Positions 32,781 to 40,936 of a stretch of 51,105 nt of DNA are shown here, one piece after another. The stretch is from contig DDWL01000033.1 of the NCBI GenBank assembly GCA_002345675.1, forward strand, positions 1 to 51,105. The letters run 5' to 3'. The position numbers were made by a program, and so were the translations under genes. The notes beneath the pieces are model-generated. The model made no database searches. It had not been told where the DNA came from and saw nothing but the letters and a program-made list of their open reading frames with translations. How positions within the stretch are numbered: position 1 is the first letter of the stretch; each line of letters begins with the position of its first letter. This stretch comes from Bacteroidales bacterium UBA2287. Lineage in GTDB: Bacteria; Bacteroidota; Bacteroidia; Bacteroidales; Tenuifilaceae.

Positions 32781-33710
32781 TTAAGCTTTAATGCGTTCAA
32801 TATTTAGTTCGTCGAGGTTCATATTACCAATTCCCATGTCGTGGGCAATTTGAATATAGGGTATTTCGCTCGGTTCGGTTCCAAATATTTTTGCAGCAGC
32901 AGCATCGGCAGCAACCATGTCGGCCGAAATAATAAGAGCCTTTTTCATAACAATGTCGGCCTGCCCAACGCCACGAGGTCCGTTGCGGGTCATAACCCTG
33001 TAGGCATCAACTATGTTAAGCGTGGGCTTTTTCCACGAGGCAAAATCGGCAATGCACTGATGCAAATTGTTTTTATGCCAGTAACGGCGATCCCAAACAA
33101 TGCCCATAAGATTTTTCATGCAAATGGTAAGCTTTGCCGAGCTGTGGTGCTTTAAAACGGGGACATTTATAAAAACATCGGAGTTTATAATTAGCTCGTG
33201 AACCTTTGCTTCGGTTAATTTTTTTCCGTTGGGAACGGTTACGGTTTTATAGTAGTTTTCGGTATTTCCAGGAACCATTTTTCCTCCGGCACTTTTAACG
33301 GCTTTTTCAATTCCGCTATTATTGTAGCACCTATCCCAAGTGTCGCAGGTATTGTCGAATACGTAAACCTCCTTTGCCCCAGCGCTAATGCACTGCTTAA
33401 CAATTTCGCCAATAAGTTCGGGGTTTGTGTTGGCCGCAAGTTCGGGAGTTGTATCCCAGCCAATATTGGGTTTTACAACAACTGTTTGCCCTTTTTTAAC
33501 GTAAACGCCCATTCCACCAAGAGCAGCTATTGCCTTAGTAAACATGGCAACCGGCTCACCGCCCATAACTGCAACTAAGTCGAGTGGCTTATTGGGATTG
33601 CTTTTCCCATTTAAAGTTGCACCCATTTTGGGTAAGGCGCCAGCCTTAAAAAACGCACCCGCTAAAACTCCTGCAGTTAAACTTTTTAGAATAAAATCTC
33701 GACGTTTCAT
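32781..33710 (-). CDS. DUF362 protein with Tat-type signal
   Basis: 309 residues. The N-terminus KRRDFILKSLTAGVLAGAFF has a twin-arginine motif and hydrophobic core, so export folded with a cofactor is likely. The body is DUF362: VVKPNIGWDTTPELAANTNP, KEVYVFDNTCDTWDRCYNNS, INVPVLKHHSSAKLTICMKN, LMGIVWDRRYWHKNNLHQCI and NIVDAYRVMTRNGPRGVGQ. DUF362 proteins are often fused or linked to ferredoxin-like domains, but their reaction is not known. It is upstream of the polyferredoxin with a 2-base gap, so the two probably form one periplasmic redox unit. Confidence 0.9.
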   Translation of the reverse strand: MKRRDFILKSLTAGVLAGAFFKAGALPKMGATLNGKSNPNKPLDLVAVMGGEPVAMFTKAIAALGGMGVYVKKGQTVVVKPNIGWDTTPELAANTNPELIGEIVKQCISAGAKEVYVFDNTCDTWDRCYNNSGIEKAVKSAGGKMVPGNTENYYKTVTVPNGKKLTEAKVHELIINSDVFINVPVLKHHSSAKLTICMKNLMGIVWDRRYWHKNNLHQCIADFASWKKPTLNIVDAYRVMTRNGPRGVGQADIVMKKALIISADMVAADAAAAKIFGTEPSEIPYIQIAHDMGIGNMNLDELNIERIKA

Positions 33711-33811
33711 GGCAGTATATTTTAAATGTTTGAACTAAAAACAATTGCAAAGTTTAAGCGAAAGGTAGGAAAAAAATTTCAGTCGGCAGTTCACAGTGTG
33801 TGGACTGCAAA

Positions 33812-35758
33812 CTATTCCTCGCCAAATATCTCTTCGTCAATTTCCACAATCTCCTCTTCAACTTTTCCTTTGCTTTTTATATACTCCGTTGCCTGTTTGC
33901 ACAGGATTAGTTTTGGTTCGAGTTTATCGAATTCCTCCTGAGAAATAGTTCCCCGTTCGAGCATTATTCGGGCTATGCGAAGGTGGTTCTCCCATATAAA
34001 TGGGGTTAAATTGCCAAGTGAGTCGATGCTAGAAGTAAAGGACTTAGGACGAGGAATTATGCTTGTTAAAAATAGCGACTCGTTAAGCGAAAGGTTGCTT
34101 GGCAGCTTATCGAAGTAAAATTTACTTGCCTCTATTGGGCCATATACATTTGGACCCCATTCAATTATGTTAAAGTAAATTTCAAGCAGCCTTTCCTTCG
34201 TGGCAATTCGCTGAGTTTCGATAAGCCAAACAATAAGGGCTTCCTCGGCCTTTCGCATAATATTTTTACTGCGATTAAGGTAAACATTCTTCACAATTTG
34301 CTGCGTTATAGTACTTCCACCTCTCGCAAAGCGTTTGTTAGTAAGGTTTTGAACCATTGCATACCGAATTCCATCGAAATCGAAGCCTTTATGAAAAAAG
34401 AATCCCCCATCCTCCGACGTAACAACTGCGTTCAGCAAGTTGGTCGAAATTGTATTCAGTTTCGTATAACCAATGTAGTTGTTATCAATAGGTATTTCTC
34501 TTAAAGCAAAGCCATTCTCGAATACAACATATGTAAAAGTATCGTTAATTGCATAGAAATTCTCGGCGCCAAAGGCATTTATTTTGAAGTTATATGGCGA
34601 CAAGTCAACGTTAAACTTCAGGCTATCGGGATTAGCAAAATCCACGTCGGCAAACAGGCTGAACGACATGTCGCCTTGAACTTTAATTCCCTGTAAATTA
34701 TTAAAAAGCCCTTTGGGCAAAGATTCGAATAGGTTCGACGCGGGAAATTTTCCAGTTTCGCTTTTAGCTATAAATCTTGGCTTTTTAGTATTGCTTATTA
34801 CAAGCGAAACGGGCAGTTTAAATGTATTAAGAGTGAATAACGAGGAAGAATCGAGGGTTATAAACCTATCCGATAAGCCAAAACCTACATTAAGTGTGGC
34901 ATTATCGACAAATACCGTTTTATCCGACAAATGCCTGTTTTCAACCTCCAGTCCGCTTATTGCCGAAGTTACCGATAGGCTTAAGCTGTCGGCGGCCAGT
35001 TCATTGCCCTTTAGGGCAAAATGGAGCGATTCGAAATTACACTTTACCTCAAAAAGGTATTCAATTAGCGGAACTATTACCCTTTGCTTTTCAACACCTG
35101 AGAGGGAAACAGAAATGAAATCGTCTGCTTTTATACCCTTCCCTTTCAGAACTACCGACGCCTCAACTCCCTGTTCAACTATTCTAATTATTGAATTAAA
35201 GTTTCCCTTTTTACTCTCAAACAATGGTGCGTGTAGCTCAAACGAGTATTGCGGGTTTCTGAATACCACCAACATATTTGAAATGCGTACTTCAGCAGTT
35301 GAAACACCTAAAAAACCCTTAATAATTCTACTAAATTGTCGAGTTTCGAGAAGGTGTTTATATAAAACCGTATTTGTAATAAATGAATCGGCTCTGTTTC
35401 TGGCTTTATAAGCAGAAACATCGATTCGAATTGTGTCAATTTCGATAAACTTAGGGTTAACTTTTAGTCGTAATAAATCCCAAAACGACAAACGAATTTT
35501 TACACTTCCTATATCGAGAACGCTAAGGCTATCGTAGTTATTCGCTCTTATACCCGATATGCAAACACTTCGAACCCCACAAAACGAAAGGGTTTTGTAG
35601 TTAATGTTAAGACCAGTGCTGCTCTCAATTGCCGTAAGTTTGGTATTTGCAACGTATCGTAAAATTGGATTACGAATGGCAAATAGAATAACTAATAACC
35701 CCGAAAGGCTAATAAAGAGGATTAAGAAAAGTTTTCGTTTTGTATTTGGGGCTATCAT
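33812..35758 (-). CDS. GT51 peptidoglycan transglycosylase with long AsmA-like front part
   Basis: 648 residues from the ATG at 35758. That start is chosen because a perfect -7 element lies at 35781-35774, downstream of the longer frame's first ATG at 35797. One N-terminal membrane helix (KRKLFLILFISLSGLLVILF) is followed by ~400 residues of beta-rich, periplasmic, AsmA/translocation-like sequence (e.g. VLDIGSVKIRLSFWDLLRLK). The C-terminal ~200 residues are a glycosyltransferase 51 domain: VTSEDGGFFFHKGFDFDGI with the catalytic Glu, RGGSTITQQIVKNVYLNRSK, KERLLEIYFNIIEWGPNVYG. No transpeptidase domain. It polymerises glycan strands from lipid II; the front part is unusual for this enzyme. Confidence 0.85.
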   Translation of the reverse strand: MIAPNTKRKLFLILFISLSGLLVILFAIRNPILRYVANTKLTAIESSTGLNINYKTLSFCGVRSVCISGIRANNYDSLSVLDIGSVKIRLSFWDLLRLKVNPKFIEIDTIRIDVSAYKARNRADSFITNTVLYKHLLETRQFSRIIKGFLGVSTAEVRISNMLVVFRNPQYSFELHAPLFESKKGNFNSIIRIVEQGVEASVVLKGKGIKADDFISVSLSGVEKQRVIVPLIEYLFEVKCNFESLHFALKGNELAADSLSLSVTSAISGLEVENRHLSDKTVFVDNATLNVGFGLSDRFITLDSSSLFTLNTFKLPVSLVISNTKKPRFIAKSETGKFPASNLFESLPKGLFNNLQGIKVQGDMSFSLFADVDFANPDSLKFNVDLSPYNFKINAFGAENFYAINDTFTYVVFENGFALREIPIDNNYIGYTKLNTISTNLLNAVVTSEDGGFFFHKGFDFDGIRYAMVQNLTNKRFARGGSTITQQIVKNVYLNRSKNIMRKAEEALIVWLIETQRIATKERLLEIYFNIIEWGPNVYGPIEASKFYFDKLPSNLSLNESLFLTSIIPRPKSFTSSIDSLGNLTPFIWENHLRIARIMLERGTISQEEFDKLEPKLILCKQATEYIKSKGKVEEEIVEIDEEIFGEE

Positions 35759-35773
35759 CGGAAAATTAAAATA

Positions 35774-35781
35774 CAAAGATA
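35774..35781 (-). promoter_or_regulatory. -7 promoter element of the GT51 gene
   Basis: TATCTTTG on the minus strand (35781 to 35774) matches TAnnTTTG exactly. No good -33 element at the usual distance. It helps fix the start codon at 35758. Confidence 0.5.
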
Positions 35782-35957
35782 CCATATATTTTAGCAAGGA
35801 CTAAAAAAGCGAAATAGCCTCATTCTATTTATTTTAGAATGAAGCTATTTTTAGAATGATTTAAAATGAAAATATTAGTCGTAATTCTTTATAAACCAAT
35901 AATTAATCATTTTTCAATAACCATTAATCATTAGTCATTATACATTACTCATTTAAA

Positions 35958-36347
35958 TTAGTGACTGCACTGATGCCCATTGCTATCGCCATGATGATGC
36001 TCGTGCGAAGCACAACTTTGACCGCTATCGGTAATGTCACCCGAAATGTACATTTTAACAACATCATCAGCATTGCCATCACAACCACGAACAACCTCAA
36101 TCCCGTAGCTGTTTAACACATTAATGGCCCCTGCGCCAATGCCGCCTGCAAGCATAACTGTTACTCCACCCTCGGCAAGAATAGCTGCAATATTCGACTT
36201 ACAACCACAACCCTGAGGCGAATCGACTTTTTCGAATTTTGCAATTTCGTTGCTATCCGAAATGGTGTAAACACCATAAAATGCGCAATGACCAAAATGT
36301 CCATCAATTTGTTTACTTTCGGTAATAGGTACTGCTATTTTTCTCAT
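35958..36347 (-). CDS. NifX/NifB C-terminal-like iron-molybdenum cofactor-family protein
   Basis: 129 residues from the ATG at 36347 (MRKIAVPITESKQIDGHFGH); the frame opens earlier at 36371 without family-like residues. It has the fold of the dinitrogenase Fe-Mo cofactor biosynthesis family: HFGHCAFYGVYTI, GCGCKSNIAAILAEGGVTVM, LAGGIGAGAINVLNSYGIEV. The tail is His-rich (CASHEHHHGDSNGHQCSH), suggesting metal binding. No nitrogenase genes are nearby; in anaerobes these small proteins often occur with DUF134 regulators and Mrp ATPases. It follows DUF134 after 28 bases. Confidence 0.9.
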   Translation of the reverse strand: MRKIAVPITESKQIDGHFGHCAFYGVYTISDSNEIAKFEKVDSPQGCGCKSNIAAILAEGGVTVMLAGGIGAGAINVLNSYGIEVVRGCDGNADDVVKMYISGDITDSGQSCASHEHHHGDSNGHQCSH

Positions 36348-36375
36348 GATTTTGTAATTTATTTTAAACAAAAAG

Positions 36376-36792
36376 TTAGTTATTATTTGAGTTTAAAGAT
36401 TCCAATTCATCGGCACTGTAATGGCTACAACCTTCACATTTATTATGGTTTTCGCAACCTTTAACAAGTTTATAGCACTGTTTACAGCGATACCAATCGT
36501 TGTTAAACGTATAGTTACCACCCTCAATTTCAATGGTTTTTCCCTCGGCAAATGCCAAAGCAATAGTTTTCAGCGCCCTGTTGTATATTCGGGTAAAGGT
36601 TGGGCGCGAAACGTTCATTTGCAGCGCAGCATCCTCCTGGGGTAGCATTTCGTAATTCACCAATCTAAAGCTTTCGTACTCCTCAAAACTTAACTTAACA
36701 GTTTCGGTAATAGACAAGGGAATACCAAAGGGCTTGTAGCCCTTCATTAGCGGGGGATTACAAACAGTACGGCATTTTTGGGGGCGAGACAT
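36376..36792 (-). CDS. DUF134 family DNA-binding protein
   Basis: 138 residues from the ATG at 36792 (MSRPQKCRTVCNPPLMKGYK), the usual DUF134 start. The sequence VKLSFEEYESFRLVNYEMLP followed by QEDAALQMNVSRPTFTRIYN is a helix-turn-helix region like those of sigma-70 region 4. Residues about 105-130 carry a cysteine cluster (CKQCYKLVKGCENHNKCEGC), probably binding zinc or an iron-sulfur cluster. It is the first gene of a unit with the NifX-like gene. A palindrome sits in its promoter, so autoregulation in response to metal or redox state is plausible. Confidence 0.9.
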   Translation of the reverse strand: MSRPQKCRTVCNPPLMKGYKPFGIPLSITETVKLSFEEYESFRLVNYEMLPQEDAALQMNVSRPTFTRIYNRALKTIALAFAEGKTIEIEGGNYTFNNDWYRCKQCYKLVKGCENHNKCEGCSHYSADELESLNSNNN

Positions 36793-36814
36793 ATTTTTTC
36801 GATAAAATAACATG

Positions 36815-36838
36815 CAAATATAATGAACCTACGTTCAT
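36815..36838 (-). promoter_or_regulatory. DUF134 promoter -7 element with overlapping operator palindrome
   Basis: On the minus strand TATATTTG (36822 to 36815) is a perfect -7 element. Directly upstream, ATGAAC-CTAC-GTTCAT (36823-36838) is a perfect 6-bp inverted repeat sitting in the promoter spacer, where a bound repressor would block RNA polymerase. The first ATG codon of the gene is 23 bases downstream. Confidence 0.6.
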
Positions 36839-37098
36839 AATAGTGTAAATTTTATAAATTAATTTTCTGGTAATGGGAATGCCTTACGAATAAACATGAT
36901 CATTTAATTTGTGGCGACATCAGCGATTTGTCTTCCTACCTTAATAATTCAATAATCTTAAGGTACTGATATTCAGGGTTAAAATTTGTTCTTTTATTGC
37001 TTATTTTTCTTGTTTTATTGATTTAGCACTTAATTTGTCGCAGTTTTGAATAAACAAGTTCAATTTTAAGCTCCTGTAAATAATCTCTCAAAAGATTT
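36839..37098. other. Intergenic stretch between divergent DUF134 and rarA genes
   Basis: AT-rich. No gene, RNA or repeat was recognised apart from the promoter elements at either side. Confidence 0.5.
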
Positions 37099-37106
37099 TA
37101 CCTTTG
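37099..37106 (+). promoter_or_regulatory. -7 element of the rarA-kdsA transcript
   Basis: TACCTTTG matches TAnnTTTG exactly, 15 bases before the rarA ATG. A convincing -33 TTG at the usual spacing was not found. Confidence 0.5.
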
Positions 37107-37121
37107 TAAAAATTCGAAAAA

Positions 37122-38408
37122 ATGTCTAATGCTCCATTAGCCGAACGCCTACGACCAAAGAATCTCGACGATTACATTGGTCAATCCCACTTGGTGGGTA
37201 AAGGCAGCGTTTTACGCAAAATGCTGGAGTCAGGCAACGTTACCTCCTTTATTCTTTGGGGCCCTCCAGGGGTTGGGAAAACTACGCTGGCAAAAATTAT
37301 TTCGAATAATTTAAACCGACCTTTCCATATACTAAGTGCTGTTAATTCGGGGGTTAAGGATGTACGTGAGGTAATTGAGAAGGCCAAGTCGCAGCATTTT
37401 TTCAACAGCCCATCGCCTATACTTTTTATCGACGAAATTCACCGTTTCAGCAAGTCGCAGCAGGATTCGCTTTTATCTGCCGTTGAGCAGGGCGTTGTTA
37501 CGCTTATTGGCGCAACTACCGAGAATCCTTCGTTCGAGGTAATTTCGCCACTACTTTCGCGATGCCAAGTATATATTCTTAAATCGCTCGAAAAGCCTGA
37601 ACTCGAAATTCTTTTAAACCGTGCCCTTACAATCGACACGGAGCTTAAAGTCCTAAATATAAAGGTTGAAGAAACTGAAGCCATATTCCGCTTTTCGGGT
37701 GGCGATGCTCGTAAATTGCTAAATGTTATTGAGTTGGTTGTAAATGCTTCTGACTCGTCGACCGAAATTGTTATTAATAACCAAATGGTTACCGAAAAAC
37801 TGCAGCAAAACCTTGCGCTTTACGACAAGAATGGCGAGCAGCACTACGACATAATTTCGGCATTCATAAAGTCCATAAGGGGAAGCGATCCCAATGCGGC
37901 TGTTTACTGGCTTGCCCGCATGGTTGAGGGTGGCGAAGACCCCAAGTTTATTGCACGCCGACTGCTCATTCTTGCCGCCGAAGACATTGGCCTTGCCAAT
38001 CCAAATGCACTACTTTTGGCAACCAGTTGCTTTCAGGCAGTTTCAATGGTTGGCTGGCCCGAGTCGCGCATTATTCTCTCCGAAACCGCCCTATACCTTG
38101 CCACCAGTCCTAAAAGCAACTCTGCAATAGCTGCCATTGACACTGCACAGCAAATTGTTAGGCAAACAGGAAATTTACCCGTTCCTCTTCATATTCGTAA
38201 TGCACCTACCTCGTTAATGAAGGATTTGGGGTACGGCAAAAACTACAAGTACGCCCATAGCTTCGAGGGTAATTTTGCCGAACAGGAATTTTTACCCAAC
38301 GAAATATTGGGAACACCCATTTATAAAGCCCAAAACAACTCCAAAGAGGCTGAAATAGACCAACGCATGAGTAAACTATGGGGAAATAAGTATAAATCGA
38401 AAAAATAG
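37122..38408 (+). CDS. rarA: Replication-associated recombination protein A (RarA/MgsA AAA ATPase)
   Basis: 428 residues. The N-terminus PLAERLRPKNLDDYIGQSHL is the clamp-loader-like signature. Walker A is GPPGVGKT (47-54), Walker B ILFIDEIHRFSKSQQD, sensor 1 LIGATTENPSFEV, and arginine finger SRCQVYIL. The C-terminal MgsA domain includes SIRGSDPNAAVYWLARMVEG, RRLLILAAEDIGLANPNA, and IRNAPTSLMKDLGYGKNYKY. It acts at stalled replication forks. kdsA starts 6 bases later, so the two are probably cotranscribed. Confidence 0.96.
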   Translation: MSNAPLAERLRPKNLDDYIGQSHLVGKGSVLRKMLESGNVTSFILWGPPGVGKTTLAKIISNNLNRPFHILSAVNSGVKDVREVIEKAKSQHFFNSPSPILFIDEIHRFSKSQQDSLLSAVEQGVVTLIGATTENPSFEVISPLLSRCQVYILKSLEKPELEILLNRALTIDTELKVLNIKVEETEAIFRFSGGDARKLLNVIELVVNASDSSTEIVINNQMVTEKLQQNLALYDKNGEQHYDIISAFIKSIRGSDPNAAVYWLARMVEGGEDPKFIARRLLILAAEDIGLANPNALLLATSCFQAVSMVGWPESRIILSETALYLATSPKSNSAIAAIDTAQQIVRQTGNLPVPLHIRNAPTSLMKDLGYGKNYKYAHSFEGNFAEQEFLPNEILGTPIYKAQNNSKEAEIDQRMSKLWGNKYKSKK

Positions 38409-38414
38409 AGCATT

Positions 38415-39248
38415 ATGAACGTAATTTCGCAAATACCAAATATTAAGTTTGCCAATTCCAATAACTTTTTTCTTCTTGCAGGGCCCTGTGTTGTTGAGGG
38501 CGAAGAGATTACCCGTGGAATTGCCGAGAGTATTGTTGCAATGACCAACAAACTGCAAATTCCATTTATTTTTAAAGCCTCGTACCGCAAGGCAAATCGT
38601 TCGCGGCTCGACTCGTTTACCGGAATTGGCGACGAAAAAGCGCTTCGAATACTTTCGGCCATTAAGGCCGATTTGGGCGTACCCATTGTGAGCGATATTC
38701 ACTCGGCCGAGGAAGCCAAAATTGCTGCTCAGTACGTTGATGTGCTTCAAATTCCTGCATTCCTTTGCCGCCAAACCGATATTCTTTTAGCATCGGGCGA
38801 AACGGGCAAGGTTGTCAACATTAAAAAGGGTCAATTCCTATCGCCCGAGGCAATGCAGTTTGCTGCGCAAAAGGTTGGCGAAACCGGAAACCAAAAAGTA
38901 ATGCTCACCGAAAGGGGAACAACATTTGGCTATCAAGATCTTCTGGTCGACTTTAGGGGTTTTCCAATTATGAAAAAGTTTGGTTTTCCAGTTATTATGG
39001 ATGTAACCCATGCACTTCAGCAACCAAACCAGAGTAGCGGGGTTACTGGTGGTCGCCCCGATTTAATTGAAACGCTTGCACGTGCTGCTATTGCAGTTGG
39101 TGCCGATGGCATTTTTATTGAAACGCACCCCGAGCCGGCAAAGGCTCTGTCGGATGGAGCAAATATGCTACAACTCGATCTGCTTGAGGGGCTACTTACG
39201 CGTTTAGTAAAACTCCGGAGTGCAGTTAACGAGATTTCTGCTCTTTAA
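38415..39248 (+). CDS. kdsA: 3-deoxy-8-phosphooctulonate synthase (KDO-8-P synthase)
   Basis: 277 residues. Condenses arabinose-5-phosphate with phosphoenolpyruvate for the inner core of lipopolysaccharide, consistent with a Gram-negative envelope. Motifs: FFLLAGPCVVEGEE, FIFKASYRKANRSRLDSFTG, VSDIHSAEEA, LQIPAFLCRQTDIL, VNIKKGQFLSPEAMQ, LTERGTTFGYQDLLVDFRGF, MDVTHALQQPN and FIETHPEPAKALSDGANML. Its last 23 bases overlap the end of the histidine kinase gene on the other strand. Confidence 0.96.
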   Translation: MNVISQIPNIKFANSNNFFLLAGPCVVEGEEITRGIAESIVAMTNKLQIPFIFKASYRKANRSRLDSFTGIGDEKALRILSAIKADLGVPIVSDIHSAEEAKIAAQYVDVLQIPAFLCRQTDILLASGETGKVVNIKKGQFLSPEAMQFAAQKVGETGNQKVMLTERGTTFGYQDLLVDFRGFPIMKKFGFPVIMDVTHALQQPNQSSGVTGGRPDLIETLARAAIAVGADGIFIETHPEPAKALSDGANMLQLDLLEGLLTRLVKLRSAVNEISAL

Positions 39249-40731
39249 AAAGGTTCCCGTTTATTTTATCGAGAAGAAGTTGAGTATTAATTGGCTTCGA
39301 AATGTAATCGTCGCATCCTGCTTCAATGCACTTTATGTTGTCGTTTGGCATTGCGTAAGCAGTTTGGGCAATTACAGGAATATTGGGGTTATGTTCCTTA
39401 ATTCTTATGGTGGCCTCGTAACCATTAAGTTTAGGCATTTGTATGTCCATTAGCACAAGGTCAACGTTTGGATGCTTTGTATATAACCTTAATACTTCTT
39501 CACCATCCTTTGCCCAAATAATATTAGCATTAGTTGTGTCGATAATTGTTTTCAGAAGGTAGTAGTTGGTTTCAACATCTTCGGCAACAAGAATTGTTTT
39601 TCCTTCCCAGTTATACTTTTTTGCAATTGGCTTAAAGAACTTGGTATTATTGTCCTCTTCGCTAACCGAGTCGTATGGTAGTTCGAACGAGAACGTTGAA
39701 CCATTATCGATTCTCGACTCAACTCTAATATCGCCACCTAGCTGTTTTACAATGTGTTTGCTAATAAATAGTCCAATGCCTGTACCTCCGTAGTTTCGCG
39801 TTGCACCCTCTTGAACCTGACGGAAACGATCGAAAATTAATTTTATCTTATCTTCAGGAATGCCAATGCCCGAATCCTTAACAAAGAATTTAAGTTTACG
39901 ATCCTCTTTGCTATTTGTATACCCAAATTCTATTGTTCCCTTTTCAGTAAATTTAAGAGCATTGCTAATCAAGTTCGACATTACCTGGCGAATTCGGTTG
40001 CCATCGGTGAAGTAAATACTATTCTCGTCGTCGTTAAGGTTAAGAATTCGAATTGTAATGTGTTCCTTTTCCTGTTTGTACTTAACTTCGTTAAAAAAGG
40101 TGTACAGGTCAAAAATTATATCGTCGATATTTACATTCGATTTTGTTAAACCTAACTGGCCTGCCTCAATTTTAGCGAGATCCATTATGTCGTCAATTAG
40201 GTTTATAAGCATTGTGCCGTTATGGTAAATAATGTCGAGGTAGCGAGTTTGAACATCCTTATCGGTATCTTCGTTTTGAAGCAGCTGAGCAAACCCCAGT
40301 ATTCCGTTCATTGGGGTTCGTATTTCGTGGCTCATATTGGCTAAAAAATTCGATTTTAAAAGGTCGGCTTCTTCAGCAATACGTTTTGCCTCTTTGTACT
40401 CCTCGGTAAGTTTGGTAAGATTTGATATTTGAAGATTCGAAAGCATAATTAAGCTCTCTATTTCATCGTCGCGCTCCTTAACTAAATTGGCCAAACGAAG
40501 TAAATCGTTTTCCTTTAAACTTAGCAGCTTACTGTACCCCGAAACTTCTTTTTGTAAACCTAAAATCTTTAATGTGCTTTTAAAATATAAAAAAATAAGG
40601 ACTGCTACTAAAACTGCTGCAAAAAGAAGAATTAGCAATGCCTGGCTCGAACTAATAGTAAAACTGAAAACTGAATTAATTACACTAAGTATAGGCTGTA
40701 AGGTTAGGGTCGAAAGAATTTCGCAGTTCAT
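39226..40731 (-). CDS. Hybrid histidine kinase with receiver domain
   Basis: 501 residues. One transmembrane helix lies at about residues 29-50, with only a short segment outside it and no recognisable sensor domain. A coiled coil (about 55-128) leads to a HisKA domain with the phospho-acceptor H135 in NFLANMSHEIRTPMNGILGF. HATPase_c follows (NLISNALKF about 253-261, KDSGIGIPEDK, GGTGIGLFISK). The C-terminal receiver domain carries the phospho-aspartate D429 in LVLMDIQMPKLNGYEA. It could be a phosphorelay starter; no partner regulator is beside it. Convergent with kdsA, overlapping by 23 bases. Confidence 0.93.
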   Translation of the reverse strand: MNCEILSTLTLQPILSVINSVFSFTISSSQALLILLFAAVLVAVLIFLYFKSTLKILGLQKEVSGYSKLLSLKENDLLRLANLVKERDDEIESLIMLSNLQISNLTKLTEEYKEAKRIAEEADLLKSNFLANMSHEIRTPMNGILGFAQLLQNEDTDKDVQTRYLDIIYHNGTMLINLIDDIMDLAKIEAGQLGLTKSNVNIDDIIFDLYTFFNEVKYKQEKEHITIRILNLNDDENSIYFTDGNRIRQVMSNLISNALKFTEKGTIEFGYTNSKEDRKLKFFVKDSGIGIPEDKIKLIFDRFRQVQEGATRNYGGTGIGLFISKHIVKQLGGDIRVESRIDNGSTFSFELPYDSVSEEDNNTKFFKPIAKKYNWEGKTILVAEDVETNYYLLKTIIDTTNANIIWAKDGEEVLRLYTKHPNVDLVLMDIQMPKLNGYEATIRIKEHNPNIPVIAQTAYAMPNDNIKCIEAGCDDYISKPINTQLLLDKINGNLFKEQKSR

Positions 40732-40882
40732 AGCTTTGTACTATAAAATAATTACTTACATAAATCGAAATTTAAACAACATATAGCGCTGAAAAACATG
40801 TAAATGAAACTTTCCAGCAAATTTTCAATAGGTTAAATATATAAATAATTTTTATTGAAGTACAGTAAATTGCTTAAAATAA

Positions 40883-40915
40883 AAAACCAGAAGGATATAG
40901 AATTCTTCTGGTTTT
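40883..40915 (-). terminator. Terminator after the beta-barrel gene
   Basis: AAAACCAGAAG (40883-40893) pairs with CTTCTGGTTTT (40905-40915). Read on the minus strand a T-rich run follows. 22 bases past the stop at 40937. Confidence 0.8.
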
Positions 40916-40936
40916 CGAATAATAAAGGGAGATTCT

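Noticed and set aside
35958..36347. Nitrogen-fixation locus
   Set aside because: Only a NifX-like small protein and DUF134 are present; no nitrogenase genes.
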